Shown: positions 45,955-58,098, counted from the first letter of the stretch. The stretch is DNA of 64,000 nucleotides from Alitta virens (GCA_932294295.1 OW028583.1:2619501-2683500); one strand, 5' to 3'. A program made the numbers and translations. The notes: generated by a model from the letters alone, not told the origin.

Positions 45955-46490
45955 AATTGTCACAATAATCATAAGGGTAGGGTGTATTTCTCACATGCGA
46001 GTGTTGTTTGTCACATTAGGGTAGGATTTGTTTGTCATATAAGGGTAGGGTTTGTTGGTCACATTACGGCAGGGTGTGTTTATGACATTAGTGCATGGTT
46101 TATTGGTCACATAATGGTAGCAGTGTTATTTGTCATATAAGGGTAGCGTTTGTTAGTCACAGTGCATGGTTTATTGGTCACATAAGGGTAGCAGAGGTTA
46201 TTTGTCATATAAGGGTAGGGTTTGTTGGTCACACTATGGTAGGGTGTTTATGACATCAGTGCATGGTGTATTGGTCACATAAGGGTACGGGTTATTGCAT
46301 GGCTTATTTGTCGCACATGAGCATGGCTTATTTGTCACTGGGTATGGCTGGTTTGTCACATATGGGTAGGGTATTTTTTTGGTCATATTTGTGACATAGT
46401 GTATGGCTTATTTGTCACATAAAGGTATGGCTTTTTTGTCACATTAGGGTAGGGTTTATTTTTCACATTTAGGGTTTGTTTGTCATGTTA
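45955..46490. repeat. degenerate minisatellite rich in TTAGGGTAGGG-type motifs
   Basis: Irregular units of about 23-30 bp, for example TTTGTCACATTAGGGTAGGG and TTTGTCATATAAGGGTAGGG, run for about 0.5 kb with many variants. The open frame across the start is a repeat artefact. Confidence 0.85.
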
Positions 46491-46899
46491 GGAAGTTTGG
46501 TTTGCAAGAGTACAAGCTAGCAGAGCTTTCCAAGCTAGAGTTTTTTTCCACTTCTAATACACAGCCAATTTCTATTACTATTGATATTCACACATGCTAT
46601 GAAAAAGGGGCGTTTTCTCAAACTAATGGACAGAATAAAAATATCAAGGATAAATTATTACTTGGCAAGTTTTAGGAGATTCACGTTCTTGCACATTTTA
46701 TCAAATTTATTTTCTGAATTTACGTTTAACCTCCCAAAAGTCCAAGAAATGTTAGTAACTAGGAAAACGCAGATTATGTGATTTTGAAACATTGCTCTAT
46801 ACCGCTCAAACTAAGTCAATTACTGCGTCCATCGATTTCAACGTAGTTTGTCAAATATCACTAATCTGACGTCATACTGGGTCGTTTTTTTTATTGCAT

Positions 46900-46975
46900 T
46901 GATCATCCCCCCCTTCCCAAAAAGTGGGGGGTATATATCCCCCATACCCCCCTGTATCGACATCCTTGATGGGAA
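46900..46975 (-). mobile_element. poly-G 'GTCGAT...GGGATATATACCCC' element
   Basis: Reverse copy of 2958-3055: CATCCCCCCCTTCCCAAAAAG, GTATATATCCCCCATACC and TGTATCGACATCC. It lies just beyond the UQCRB poly(A) signal. Confidence 0.75.
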
Positions 46976-47038
46976 TACACCATCAATATCAAAGTTATCT
47001 GTATAAATGAAAACCTCAACACTAGGATAAACAAACAT

Positions 47039-47044
47039 TTTATT
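47039..47044 (-). terminator. poly(A) signal of UQCRB
   Basis: AATAAA on the minus strand, 98 nt after the UQCRB stop codon. Confidence 0.75.
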
Positions 47045-47141
47045 GTACATTTCAAATCATTCTGTCCACAGTATGCTGTTCTCTGTCCACTATATCCCAA
47101 AGTCAATAATTTAATTCACCTAAAATCAAAAATAGTTTTGT

Positions 47142-50100
47142 CTATTTCGCGCTCCATTCAGCCTTTTCTTGCATTTCCATTTCTACTCTCTCGATGTAGG
47201 GTTGCAAGTAGCGAACATCCTGGAAATATAAATAATATTGCATACTGTAAACAGTTGTTGGAATGCAGGACTTCATGACTTCACTGACACTGCCCTAATT
47301 CACGCAATTTAGTAGAAACTACTGGACACTGTGTGTCGCCACCTAACAGCCCAGGGAACTAATTATGAACATTCTTTGCTTGGTTACCTAGTTAAACAAA
47401 ATGATTGGTTAAACTATGCCGATAGGCAAGTATAGACTTAAGAAATCTTCTCTTTAAAACACAGGAGAAATGGGTCCATAATTTTTTAGTTTAGGCAATT
47501 TACTCAATTTGACTGCTTGTCAGAAGAAGAATTGGGTAAAATTAGCTCATGAACGTCTAATCATTCTGTAATTTCATTGTTAGACCTTAAATATCATAAG
47601 CCATCCTTTAGACTATAAGAGAAATTGATTAATTTACTTTAATGAGTAAATGAGCAAAACGTACATAATTAAGTCGTTGATGGGCTGTGAGGAGACGACA
47701 CAAAGTGTGGAGAAACTGTCATGTATCAAATTTATCATGTTTATCACAACTTATACATCGCTCAGTGTCAGACGCGCATTGATTCAATGAACTGTTGAAC
47801 TTGCTGAATACTCGTCTTGTAATCAAATTTAGGCCAGCCTTAAAAATATTTCTGTGGCGAGTTACATGTCACTTGAAAAACCCATCAGGTAGGAATATTC
47901 TACTTTTTCTCCAAACAGATTGAAAAAATAAAAAATAATTATAAAACGGGGGAAAAAATTTGTTATACGCACTGATATGTTTTGTACAGTCGTGTAACCC
48001 GCACCAGAATATTTTTAAAAATTGCCCACTAAACTTAACAATCAGTTGGCATTTAAATTATGAGTTTTACAATTCAAGTTTCACACAGCTTAAGTTTTAC
48101 TGTTGATAGTTTGTTGTCTTACAATTGATGTCAATGCCAACAAAAATATATCCAATAATAAATACATACATTTTCATACTGTGTCCATTCTGACTTGGGT
48201 AGGATGTCTTTTTTGTTGGACACGTTGATGGCTCTCACTAAACGAAACATGCGTTGGTCATACACGTCTTTGGGTAATCTCCTGATGGCTTCGGCCACTA
48301 CTGGTGTTTCAGTCAAAGTGTCATCTCTCATTAAACCTGCAAGATTAAATTGCCAATTTGCCATAGAAATATTAGCGGAAGAGTTATTTTTTCTCTTGTA
48401 AGTGAATGAATAACATTGATATGTAGAGGTCACAAAAGACATAAATATTGTTTAATAAGATAAATATTTACCGAGTTGTGGGAAGTATGAGATGTCATAG
48501 GCCCATTTGGCGAGGAAGTACCTCATGCCTGAAAAATAAAAAGTTTCTCATCAGAACTCAGGGGCGTCGATTAGTGATGCAGACCGGACTGCCTTTTGTG
48601 GGGTGGTCCGATATTCCTTAAAGTTTATAAAAAAAAAAAAAAAAACTTTTCTAGCGGTCCGGACCGTGGTCCAGGCACCCAGTACCGGTATTTTGTTGCT
48701 GGTCCGGTACCGATGCGGTCCAGTGTTGGACAGCGTACCGGACCGGACCCATGCAGTCCGGTCTGCATCACTAGCATTGATATAGGGGGGATATATACCC
48801 CCCCCCCCCACTTTTTGGGAAGGGGGGGGGGGGATGATCAATGCACACAAATGAAAATCCTTTTTTTTACGCACATTTGTTTGAAATATTTGTGCCGATT
48901 AGTTTTACACTTCATGTCACATACAGTACAATTAAGTTCATCTAAAAATATTTTGGCATCAATGATCCATCAGTGTTTTATGACAAGTGTCCACACATTA
49001 ATTGCTGCCACTTGTACGCCCCTTGGAAAGTCATAGTGCGACATACTGAAGTACGTAGTCATGCATCTGTCAAGAGAAATCAGCGCCCCTGCATCAAGAT
49101 ATAATGTGCAACAATTGCCTGTTATATAAAGCTTTTAATGAGCCTGCTTAGCCCGGCCATTAAAAAAAAAGTAGACCTACAGACTGAAGCTTGTCCGTTT
49201 GAAGTTGTTAACTCAAGACAAGCTTGTTCTTGTTTTGCAATATGTTCGGCCATTTGCTGCCGCCCACCCACTTTAATCATCATACAAGACTACAGCAGCT
49301 TCTGGTTAAGATTTGATGTGAAATTTTGCAACCATTACACTCCTACAATGAATTTAATTACTGCAAATGCAGAAATTTGTTATTTAAGTTATCCAATAAT
49401 CATTGTGAGGAGCCCCTAAGTTCACATGGATTTTATTTTATTTTTTTATAAAGGCGTATTTTCCCAATCCCTTACCAAAATTATTGCTCAATAATCGCTT
49501 TGCAAATGTATTGCGATAGCGCGATGTTCGTGAGGTAACTTATTCTTTGCAAAGGAAGTTCTGAACGAGATGGAACGTAAAGCTATCACCACAGGAACGG
49601 CTTCTTCCCAACGGCTGTGGATTATTCTTCGTTCGAGCAAAGCAACAATCCTTGCCATTTTTCAAGGCATATCCGTGGTTATTGACGTCGTAGCCCTCTA
49701 GCGTCAACACTAAGTAGGTCAGCCAATACAAGCCATGCACTAGCGTTTCAAAACGCTCCACCCTTGAACCAGGACACGTTGCTGCGCTAAATTACGATAC
49801 ATTTTTTAAACACTGCCGCTGATTTTTTAAACACAGACGCTGATTTGGTGCTTCACAGATCTTCGCGACCAATCAGCGTGATATGAATAAACCATTTCTA
49901 GCAAGGCTGCACCAGCTGTGCACAGAGCCGTGCGGAGGAGGACCTGCCCCCAGGACATGTCCTTTTCGGAGCTTCGTAATATTGCAGTGCCTTCTTTTAT
50001 TTTTATTCCTTATTTATCTGCACCACCTGTTGAAAACGTAGATGTAAATACGGGGGCCAGTCAACTCGCCAAAAAATTTCTCGCCCAATACAAAACTCGC

Positions 50101-51619
50101 CCTTGACATTGTCCGCCATTAACACGTCACCGAAACGGCCTCCCAAGTCACGATGCATCAGTAATCCAGCAAAACTTCGTCATTTCTAGTCCGATTTTCA
50201 AAATTTAAAGTTCCTAGAAATTGCCGAAAAACTCCTCTTTCTATATAGGATACTGCAGTTAACAATTACGTATTAAGCGCAATGTAACAATGTCCATATT
50301 TGGATAATAAAAATGTGGTCAATTACTCATAAATATGAAATTATTGTTAAAATTACCTGGAAATTTATATAGAATTTTTTTTTTATCCAAATAAAGTAAG
50401 TTGTAGATCTAACTAAGCTTAGGACAATAAATCACTGACAATCACAAAAATAAGTTCTGACATTATTTTATAATTATGTATTTACTGCAATCCTACAAGA
50501 CATTATCTGTCATTATACTTCAAAAGGTAGCATAATCTGTCATTATACTTCAAAAAGTGATTATGAATTATAACCATATAACCTTGATTTGAAATTGTCA
50601 GCTCATTAAATGCACAAAACCTATTCATAATACTGGATCTAGATATTACTATTAACTATACATACATATATAGGGGGCTGTTTTAGTAATAGGCAAACGA
50701 CATGCATTAACTTGTTGCTCACATCATATCACATTTTTAGATCTGCAAGTTCCCACTTTTTGACTGAACTGATAAATTTTGGGGAAATGTGATTATTATT
50801 AATAATTATAAGAAATGAAGGTGATATAGGTCAAGTCAAGTGCAATTCCTCCAAAATTAATAGCAGATATTGTTTATGTCTGGGCAATTTTTTCTTGTTA
50901 CATTGTGTATTTTTGTTAATTTTTGGTTACATTGAAGACGATTATCAAAAAAACATTACAAAATATGTCACTCATTGACATTTTAGTAAAAACACTGCAA
51001 AACACTATTTATATCTAGGCAATAACTAAAATATATCTATATTTTCCTTTTCTTTTGGGCTGGGTTCGCCCATATTCGCCCGGGTTCACGTATACATACG
51101 TTGTGTTATTATTGGGCGAGTTGGTTTTGTGGTGAGAATTTTTTGTGCGAGTTGACTGTACTCCGTATAATACACATCATCATTCAGTGAAGTTGCAATA
51201 GATCTGTTTACATTTATTTCTATTTTATTTATAGCTGCTCCAACCAAATAGGCTGGCTAGTACTAGCTAGTCATACTCTTATTCAAACCTACTACTTAGT
51301 CGAAAGTTATTCAGTAAATGCTCAAGTTCTCTAATACACTAAAGCCCGTGTTACAGTGTGTGCAGGTGACACCGACAGGTCAATGACATTTTCTCGTTTC
51401 TGGGACAAAAATCATGCAGTGCCGTTGTGCCAATTTTATGGCATTGTGACGATTGTCCTGCCTATCCATCGTTTCATCAGCGACTCGATTTGATTTTAAA
51501 CCCTACACTACAATTGGATGCAGTCAACTGTTTCACAATTTATGAAAAATGTTAAAATAAACAGTAGATATTTCCATTTCTTTTTCCTCACCTCGCTGAC
51601 CGACGTTCTTCACCGCCAT
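47142..51619 (-). CDS. UQCRB: cytochrome b-c1 complex subunit 7 (QCR7-type)
   Basis: This is the small matrix-side subunit of mitochondrial complex III, which binds cytochrome b. Four coding exons in transcript order: 51619-51592, 48528-48472, 48336-48170, 47219-47142; total 330 nt, 109 aa (human 111). Family blocks seen: W-Y-(D)ISYFPQLGLMRDDT, EAIRRLP, QRMFRLVRAI, ILPKSEWTQYE, YLQPYIERV and a C-terminal EWSAK. It has no cleavable presequence, as in the family. The start codon sits in CAAAATGGCGGTG, close to the TISU initiation consensus. Intron 1 is about 3.06 kb and holds a repeat at 49690-49915; intron 2 is only 135 bp. It is divergent from HS1BP3. Confidence 0.97.
48564..48845 (+). mobile_element. 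poly-G element interrupted by a hAT-like MITE
   Basis: In UQCRB intron 1. The GTCGAT start of the poly-G family (48564-48571) is separated from its GATATATACCCC and CACTTTTTGGGAAGG part (48774-48845) by the insertion at 48572-48773. Confidence 0.75.
48572..48773. mobile_element. hAT-like MITE nested in the poly-G element
   Basis: TAGTGATGCAGACCGGACTG at the left and its exact complement at the right (CAGTCCGGTCTGCATCACTA) bound 202 bp. Flanking octamers are GCGTCGAT (48564-48571) and GCATTGAT (48774-48781). They differ at two positions, both C/G-to-T/A at CpG, so they are readable as a decayed 8-bp target duplication. The end motif TAGTGATG is that of 30154-30534 and 34057-34387. Confidence 0.9.
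49690..49915 (+). repeat. ~250-bp interspersed repeat shared with 17.0 kb
   Basis: In UQCRB intron 1. It shares AAGTAGGTCAGCCAATACAAG, AGCGTTTCAAAACGCTC, CACAGATCTTCGCGACCAAT and ATTTCTAGCAAGGC with 17035-17285. Confidence 0.75.
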
Positions 51620-51861
51620 TTTGTTTGACCTTGTCCTACGTAATCTCTGCCACACGTTTTATTTTTCATCACCCGATGTTAGATTTGTATAGCTACTTTA
51701 GGGCATAACTTAATATAAGTAGATAATTGTTTATTTCATTGTTGAAAAAATTAGGACCACTTGATAATTTTCCAAAAATATCAACAGATTAGAGAGTATT
51801 TGACAAAAGGGGGGCGTGACAGTTGCGTTATTTTCTTGTTTCAGGAGGAAAGTTGGCAAAG
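51620..51861. promoter_or_regulatory. bidirectional promoter region, UQCRB / HS1BP3
   Basis: The two divergent start codons are 242 bp apart, so both promoters and 5' UTRs must lie here unless upstream non-coding exons exist. No TATA box was recognised at a convincing position. Shared regulation is inferred from the spacing. Confidence 0.65.
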
Positions 51862-54800
51862 ATGCCTAATGCAACAGTGACAATCCGGTAAATATGTCAT
51901 ACAATAAAGTTCATAATGGTTTGTTGTGATAGCTTGGCATTATTGTCATTAGAATGCGCATTTACCAATATTTGATGGGTTGCTAAAAGGGATTGGGCGA
52001 TAATAGCAGAAATTATAGTTTGACAATTCATGAATCATGTGGCTTACTGCTGGTCATGTCATCAATTAATTAAATGTACACATTTTTATAATGACATCTG
52101 AATCACTGATCTTGAATTGGAATAAATGGTAACAATTGAATTGTGCTATTTTGTAATTTAATTAATATTGTTCTTTAAAAACGTTTCAATATTATATATG
52201 ATCCAACCTCCTGACCAAGTGATGGGGGGGGGGGGGGGGGGCTGGATCAGGATTATGCTAGATTTGTCAAGGAGGCATCTTCAATCTCAAGACTTTTCTC
52301 TCGAGCTCCACTAAAAGGTCCTAAAAAAGGATGTTGCCATGCCTTCACCCTGTTCAGCTGGAGTGTGAATCGCCATGTTTGATTGGCTGAGCGGCCGTGA
52401 AAAATAATAATTTTTTAATTCCGTGCTTTCCGCTTTTATAGTTTTGTTCAATCCATACTATGACCAAAATTTTTTTTTTATTGACTTGAAGTGGTCGAAG
52501 CATGGATGCGATTTCAGGCAAAGTTTTCTTAGCAGCTTAGTGAGCTCTTTAGCTGTTGGTTTCAGAGAACTGAAGAACAAGTTCACACGGATTGATCTTG
52601 CCATTCCAAGTCACAGAGAAGTCGCTGGACTAATTAGTAACACAGTGGAGTACCAAGTTGTTGTCGTATCAAATCTCCCATGTTTTAAATCTGCGGCTCA
52701 CAAAGAAGGAGATACAGTACAGTTCATGGTAAGTGTGTCATTAGATGTCATTTATTTTATGGAACAGTAGGGTACATTATACTTTTGTGTATTTGCACAG
52801 TTTCGTGGGCTTCTCGTAATTAACAGTTATACAGATGTTGAGATAGAATGTATAACAAGTAATTTACTGCTCATTTGTATATATATATATATATTCTCAT
52901 CTTTTTCCATTGTTTCTGTTTAACATTTGTCGGCAAAAGCTTCGCAGCTTGTGATATTAGTTTTAATGTATCACCCCCGCCTTTAAATAAAAGGTTATCT
53001 TATCTAGTCTTATCCTACCATTGTTTAATGATGTCATCTAAATGTGAAGTTTGCACTCAAATATTGTTTATAACATATAAACTGATAATTTTGGCTGTCT
53101 TGCCGGTGGATCCCTCTGATAACAAGATGCACATTGTTGAATCCTTTTGTACACACATTACACACTATATACTAGAAAGCGGATTGATAATTATGTGCGA
53201 TATGGACTTTGTTTCTGCATTATATGAAACTCATGCTAAACCAATCAGAATAAAAAAATATTTATCTTTGCAGATTCCGAAGCAGTTTGAAGATTTTGAA
53301 GAACTAAGACGAGTGCTCATGATCAAATACTCGGGCATCCAGCTACCTCCTTTACCTAGAAGAGGTTTTAATGTTCTTGGGGATTCTCATGTGAAGGAAA
53401 AACGACTCGCCTTGGAAACGTTCTTGAGCTACGTTGCTCAATCACCTACGTTGGTGCATTCCACTACAGCACTAGAATTCTTAGGTAAGCAGTGTCGTGC
53501 ATAAGTCAGACAACCACCAAAAAAATGGAAATTTCTTTTAGTTTAATGACAATCAAAGCGACAATGATCATCAAAAAGTGACCATTTATTGCAATTTACA
53601 GCTTTTAGTGAATTATACCAATAACAATTGGCACAAATGTTGGTATATATATCCCAAAAATACTTGTAAATTAATTATTTAAATTTTATAGAGTTTTATT
53701 CAGTGGGATCCACTTACTTAAGCACAACACTGTAGCTGTTGGGATTCTATCTTAAAATCTCATATTTTTCAATTGACTAATTACTCCAATTACATAAATA
53801 GGACCAAAAATAAGGTGTGTCATTGTCAACATGGTCAATGTAGTTTCTAGAACCATTGCTGTTCACGTAAAGCTTTGACAACCCTAGTTAATGTCGTAGT
53901 TAATTTTCTCAATCATTTTTACTTATCAATGTATTCTGTTGGGAAGCAGGTCTTTTGTGCGGGCCAATTTAACATTAGAGAGACTAAAATCATCCAAAAT
54001 GTGAATAATGTTAAAATATTGTAAGCCCCAGGAATTATGTTTTTCTACAATTATTTTTACAGGAGTAAATTCTGTGACAGCGAATAGCTTCAGTGTCAAA
54101 AGTAGCAGCTTAGCAACATCCGCCAGTGACTCCGGTGGCACCTCAATAAAGTAAGTTGTTGGAAATTACCAGTAATTTGTCTCACTTAAATAAACAATAA
54201 TAAAATGCTCGGCAGGATCTGTACTTAGGATGTAGTTTTAGGTGCACAAATTTTCAGGCGATTCTTTTGTTTTTTAAAGTACTCTTGCATTTCAGAAAAA
54301 GCCAGTCGAGTAATTTATTTGGAGATGATGAAGATGACGATGAGGATTTATTTGGAAGCAAAGAAGATGAAAACAAACGACCGTCAGATGTGAAATATTC
54401 AGCTCAGTTGTTTGAGTCGGCTGTGACACCTATGGATCCTGAGGGTAATATTTCATAAATGATAAAAGAGTTTACCTAGCTAAGAAAACTGTGCCTGAAA
54501 TTGCATCCGTGCTTCGACCACTTCCACACTATGATCAAAAATGTTCTTTTTTTTTTATAAAAAATAATTATTTCCATGGTAACTCAGCTAATCAGACATG
54601 GCAATGCATCAAAAGACGCGCCCGCTGAAGGCATTGCAATCACCTTTTTTCGGACCGTAGGTTTTCTTAGTGTAACTCTTTGAACACTTTATATGTAAGT
54701 AGTGATGAGAATGTTTTTTTGTATAAAAAATCAGAACAATTGTTATGAGAATTATCACTAGGGATTGACTCTAGCAGGATCAAATTATTTGGCTCATCTA

Positions 54801-55697
54801 TTCTTATCTTCATCATTATATACATTTTGATACATGGTGACATTGTAGCCCAGAAAATCACCTGTTGTGTAAAGTCATCAATTTATTGAATTGCATCACA
54901 AAAGCTGTTTAATAAATAACTTTTGCTGTTTTGGATAATCATTTTTGCAACAAGGTAATCCTTTAAGTTTTAAGAATTCTAGTCATACAAAGTCATTTCT
55001 TTAACCTAGGGAACACTAAACTATTTGAGGACCAAGATTTGGGAGGTGCGGTGAGTCGAGATGAAAGTGCTGCTTTTCTTTTTCCTCATGGAGCCACAAC
55101 GGATGAGGATTACAAACTTGATTTGGAAGACAACAGTGACATTTTAAAGTGAGTTGCATTACTAAATTTGCATTTTAAAAATAGGAAAATGGTAAATTTT
55201 TTCCATGTTAAATATTTATACCAAAAAAAAAAAAAAAAAAAAAGTCATAAGTTAATCAAAATATCAGGTAGAATTGGGTGCTCTCCTTTTTTTTTGCATT
55301 GATTGATTGATTGATTGATCAAAGAGCTTGACTATTTAATGACAACTACTGACGTTGCAAGTTCTAGTCACAGAAAGTTTAAAAGTTAATTTGTTGACTT
55401 CGTTTGTAAAAACACTGTTTATTTCTTTGTTTCAGCATTGAAAATGACCTTGATAAGTTATTAAAAGTAACTAAGTCTCCATCTAAACCATCGAAGCTAA
55501 GTAATAAACCTAAAATTTCGCCTAAACCTGCCATATCAACGAAACCAGCGGTGCCTGCTAAACCCAAAAAACCTTCCACAAAACCTGATTCAACGGATGC
55601 TGTAGAGGACAGCAATAAATTTGACGCTTCAGATATTTTCAAATACATCACAGATAATGAAAAAGAACAGTCTGAAGACCTCGATCTCTTTTCATAA
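51862..55697 (+). CDS. HS1BP3: HCLS1-binding protein 3 homologue (PX domain)
   Basis: HS1BP3 is a PX-domain protein that binds cortactin-family proteins in vertebrates and restrains autophagosome formation through phosphatidic acid. Seven coding exons: 51862-51887, 52566-52728, 53274-53484, 54063-54150, 54296-54444, 55010-55148, 55436-55697; total 1038 nt, 345 aa (human about 392). The PX domain spans residues about 9-135, with VEYQVVVVSNLPCFKS and the Pro-rich loop LPPLPRR. The usual RRY of PX domains is PKQF here; human HS1BP3 also departs from it. There follow acidic stretches (DDEDDDEDLF), a LFEDQDLGGAV block and a Lys/Pro-rich segment (KPAVPAKPKKP). The C-terminus, ASDIFKYITDNE, resembles the vertebrate one. 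The first exon encodes only eight full codons, yet phase and homology support it. Confidence 0.93.
54570..54672 (+). repeat. interspersed repeat shared with 45.84 kb
   Basis: In HS1BP3 intron 5. It follows the order of 45840-45950 (CAGCTAATCAGACATGGCAA, CATCAAAAGACGC, GAAGGCATTGCA, CACCTTTTTTCGGA). Confidence 0.65.
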
Positions 55698-55797
55698 TGA
55701 TATTCACAGATCAGCTGATTTTATAAGACTGAGATTACATTTGTATATCAAGCGTTTCAATATGTTTTATGTGTATAATAATCATATGATAATGTAT

Positions 55798-55985
55798 GAG
55801 GGCTGTTCCATTTAAAAATAGAGGGGGGGGGGGGGGGGTGGTTGGACAGGAAGGTTTTGAAAAAGCGGGTGAGAGGGGGGGTTCTCCAATAGAGAAAAAA
55901 GGGGCTGGTGGACCAGTATTTTCTTAATATCTTAATGTAGAAAAGGGGGGGGGGGGGTTCTGAAAATGTTCCTGTCCAACACGAT
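55798..55985 (+). mobile_element. poly-G/C-tracted element, forward copy
   Basis: AGGGCTGTTCCATTTAAAAA, a G tract, GGTTGGACAGG, GTTCTCCAATAGAGAAAAAA, GGACCAGTATTTTCTTAATA and a second G tract. It lies 100 bp after the HS1BP3 stop and so may be in the 3' UTR. Confidence 0.8.
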
Positions 55986-56223
55986 TTCGTCATCCAGATT
56001 GTGCATTATGCTCAGATATTGACAATTTTATATTTTGCAGTTAAGCATTTAATGCCATGTTTGAACATATTCATGTATTTTTTTAAAGTACTTGTCTGAA
56101 TGTTTTTGGCAGATTATTGATCTGATTTACAGCATAGTGATCCATGTAAATTATGTCCACCGGTTTTAATGTACATGTGTTTTGTTCTGTTCTTAATTGT
56201 GCATTGCTTTGCAAAAACTTCTG

Positions 56224-56520
56224 TGGAAAAATTGCAGTATAGTGGACCCAGATTTATGACCATATTTAACAAGCCCTCATTGCCAGGCCTATGACATAAA
56301 AATGCTTGAAATCAATGTATGACGTCACAAACTAAGTAGTTATGATGGCGATTTTCATCTTCACGGTGAAGACAGAGTTTATTTTTGCCCCTGCTATTCT
56401 ACACCAATTGTTATTTTAATTGTGGTAGAACTTCACACTTGTAATATTTAATAAAATTTAATTTTTAAATAGACGCCAAATATGGGCATAAATTTGGGTC
56501 CGCTATACTACACTAAACCC
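56224..56520 (+). mobile_element. GCGGACCC MITE, full copy
   Basis: Left end GGAAAAATTGCAGTATAGTG and right end GGGTCCGCTATACTACACTA. An AATAAA at 56450-56455 inside it is the first good candidate poly(A) signal after HS1BP3, which would make the 3' end of that mRNA transposon-derived. Confidence 0.8.
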
Positions 56521-56529
56521 ACTTTTGTA

Positions 56530-57100
56530 TATTATATGTAGTTTTTATATAAAACTCGATGTTTGTTTTGAGGAGACCTGTGATTTTTTTTCTACCTGCA
56601 TAACTATTTGTAGTAATAGTATTGCCGAATGGGAGTAGTTAAAAAAAAAATAGTTTTACCATGTTTATGAAGAAGTATTGATACTGGCTGTGATATGAAT
56701 GTATGCTTACTTAAGTTACTTTAGTGGAATATCTGAATATTTATATATATTTTTTAAATTGATGCATTTATAAAAATTATGAAAAATGTATACAGTTGTA
56801 CTGGCATTTACTGTACGATTGTATCTGATGCAATCACATGACATATGCTAAACTTTAATTAGTCACATGATTTGATTTTAATCCGCCTACAAGTACTCTG
56901 TATTGTGTTTGCTCGTTTCTTAATAATGATGATGTTATTTCTGATTTTGTCATCTTTTAATATTTACATGCGCATTTTAATTAAAGAGTATTTTCCTGAA
57001 TTCCACAAGTAATTTTTTTCTTTTCTGTTCCTATTACAGATATATTTATTATATTATTATTTTACGCAGGAAAAAGATCAGTAACTTAATAAGTATATTT
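56530..57100. other. intergenic, nothing recognised
   Basis: AT-rich sequence with no gene or repeat recognised. Confidence 0.4.
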
Positions 57101-57108
57101 CCTAACAG

Positions 57109-57909
57109 GGGGCCAAGAACCTCGAGGTATAAATAGGTCTCAGAATCGAGCACCCAGCTCACCATTCAGCACGCTGGTGGCTCCACCAATGGATAGTGGC
57201 AGAACTATAACATTTTGCTGTCTCATTTTTTGGTTCATTAGGTTTAGATTTAGAATTTTTGGTTCATTAGATTCATAATAACGAAGCATTCAGGGACAGT
57301 TAAAAGAAAGTGATGAAATGTACTGAGAGATGAAAAACTCATTTTATGGGAAGTGGTAATTTTCCATATACAGCTGTGATGAAAAATAAATTCACCTTTA
57401 AACACAATATTTGTCTAAAATTTGTGATATATACATATGTACCTTTCACCTTTCCTTTCTACAGTGTCAGACACCGAAACTTGTGGATTTTGCGCCGACG
57501 TCATCGCTGTTCAATAAAATCTCAATGAAACCAGGCACCATGCCTATCATTAGATTCCATTTGTTCTAACCTAAAAGTTCCTCTATATCAAGTAAATGGC
57601 GATCTCCGATACTGCGTCGTGCTGAGCCAATTGCAGGCACCGTGGTGTCGGCAGAAGTAAGTGTCAGAATGTCCTGTAGTTTGTCACAATTCACTCGGTT
57701 TGCTATTAACACAATAGATAGCAGTCTTTTAATTGTCGACTTTTTTTTATCTTAGTCACCTAATGAAGTTGTTGAATATTATTGAGCTGATTACTGCAAA
57801 TGCCACACTGTCACTGATCATGTTGATGGAGACAGTGGGTTTATTTTGGCATAGAGGACCTGGCCCTCCTCTGCTACTGCCTAATTACAAAAACGAATGC
57901 AAATACATC
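57109..57909 (+). other. unidentified exon-like segments
   Basis: Three stretches begin after plausible acceptors. The first, from 57109, is open as GQEPRGINRSQNRAPSSPFS followed by TLVAPPMDSGRT. The second, from 57465, reads TPKLVDFAPTSSLFNKISMK then PGTMPIIRF and meets an in-frame TAA, after which the same frame continues as SSSISSKWRSPILRRAEP to a GTAAGT at about 57657. The third runs from about 57756 to a GTAAGT at 57910. The Ser/Pro/Lys-rich composition looks protein-like, but I recognise no family and could not join the pieces. It may be a decayed gene or part of an unannotated one. Confidence 0.3.
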
Positions 57910-58098
57910 GTAAGTATTACAACATTTATTGTCATTTTAACTCATATAATATACATTGTCTCCTGTCAACTTGTGTATCAATTTACATCAATGTACAAAT
58001 TCCTGGTAAATATTTACAGTAAATAATTTCTGTATTGTTTTAGGTAATCATGAACAATAATTTTAATCAATATTTAGACAACAGTAACAAATAAGTTC

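Noticed and set aside
48596..49036. 146-codon plus-strand frame
   Set aside because: It runs through the hAT-like MITE and poly-G element; it has no protein family features.
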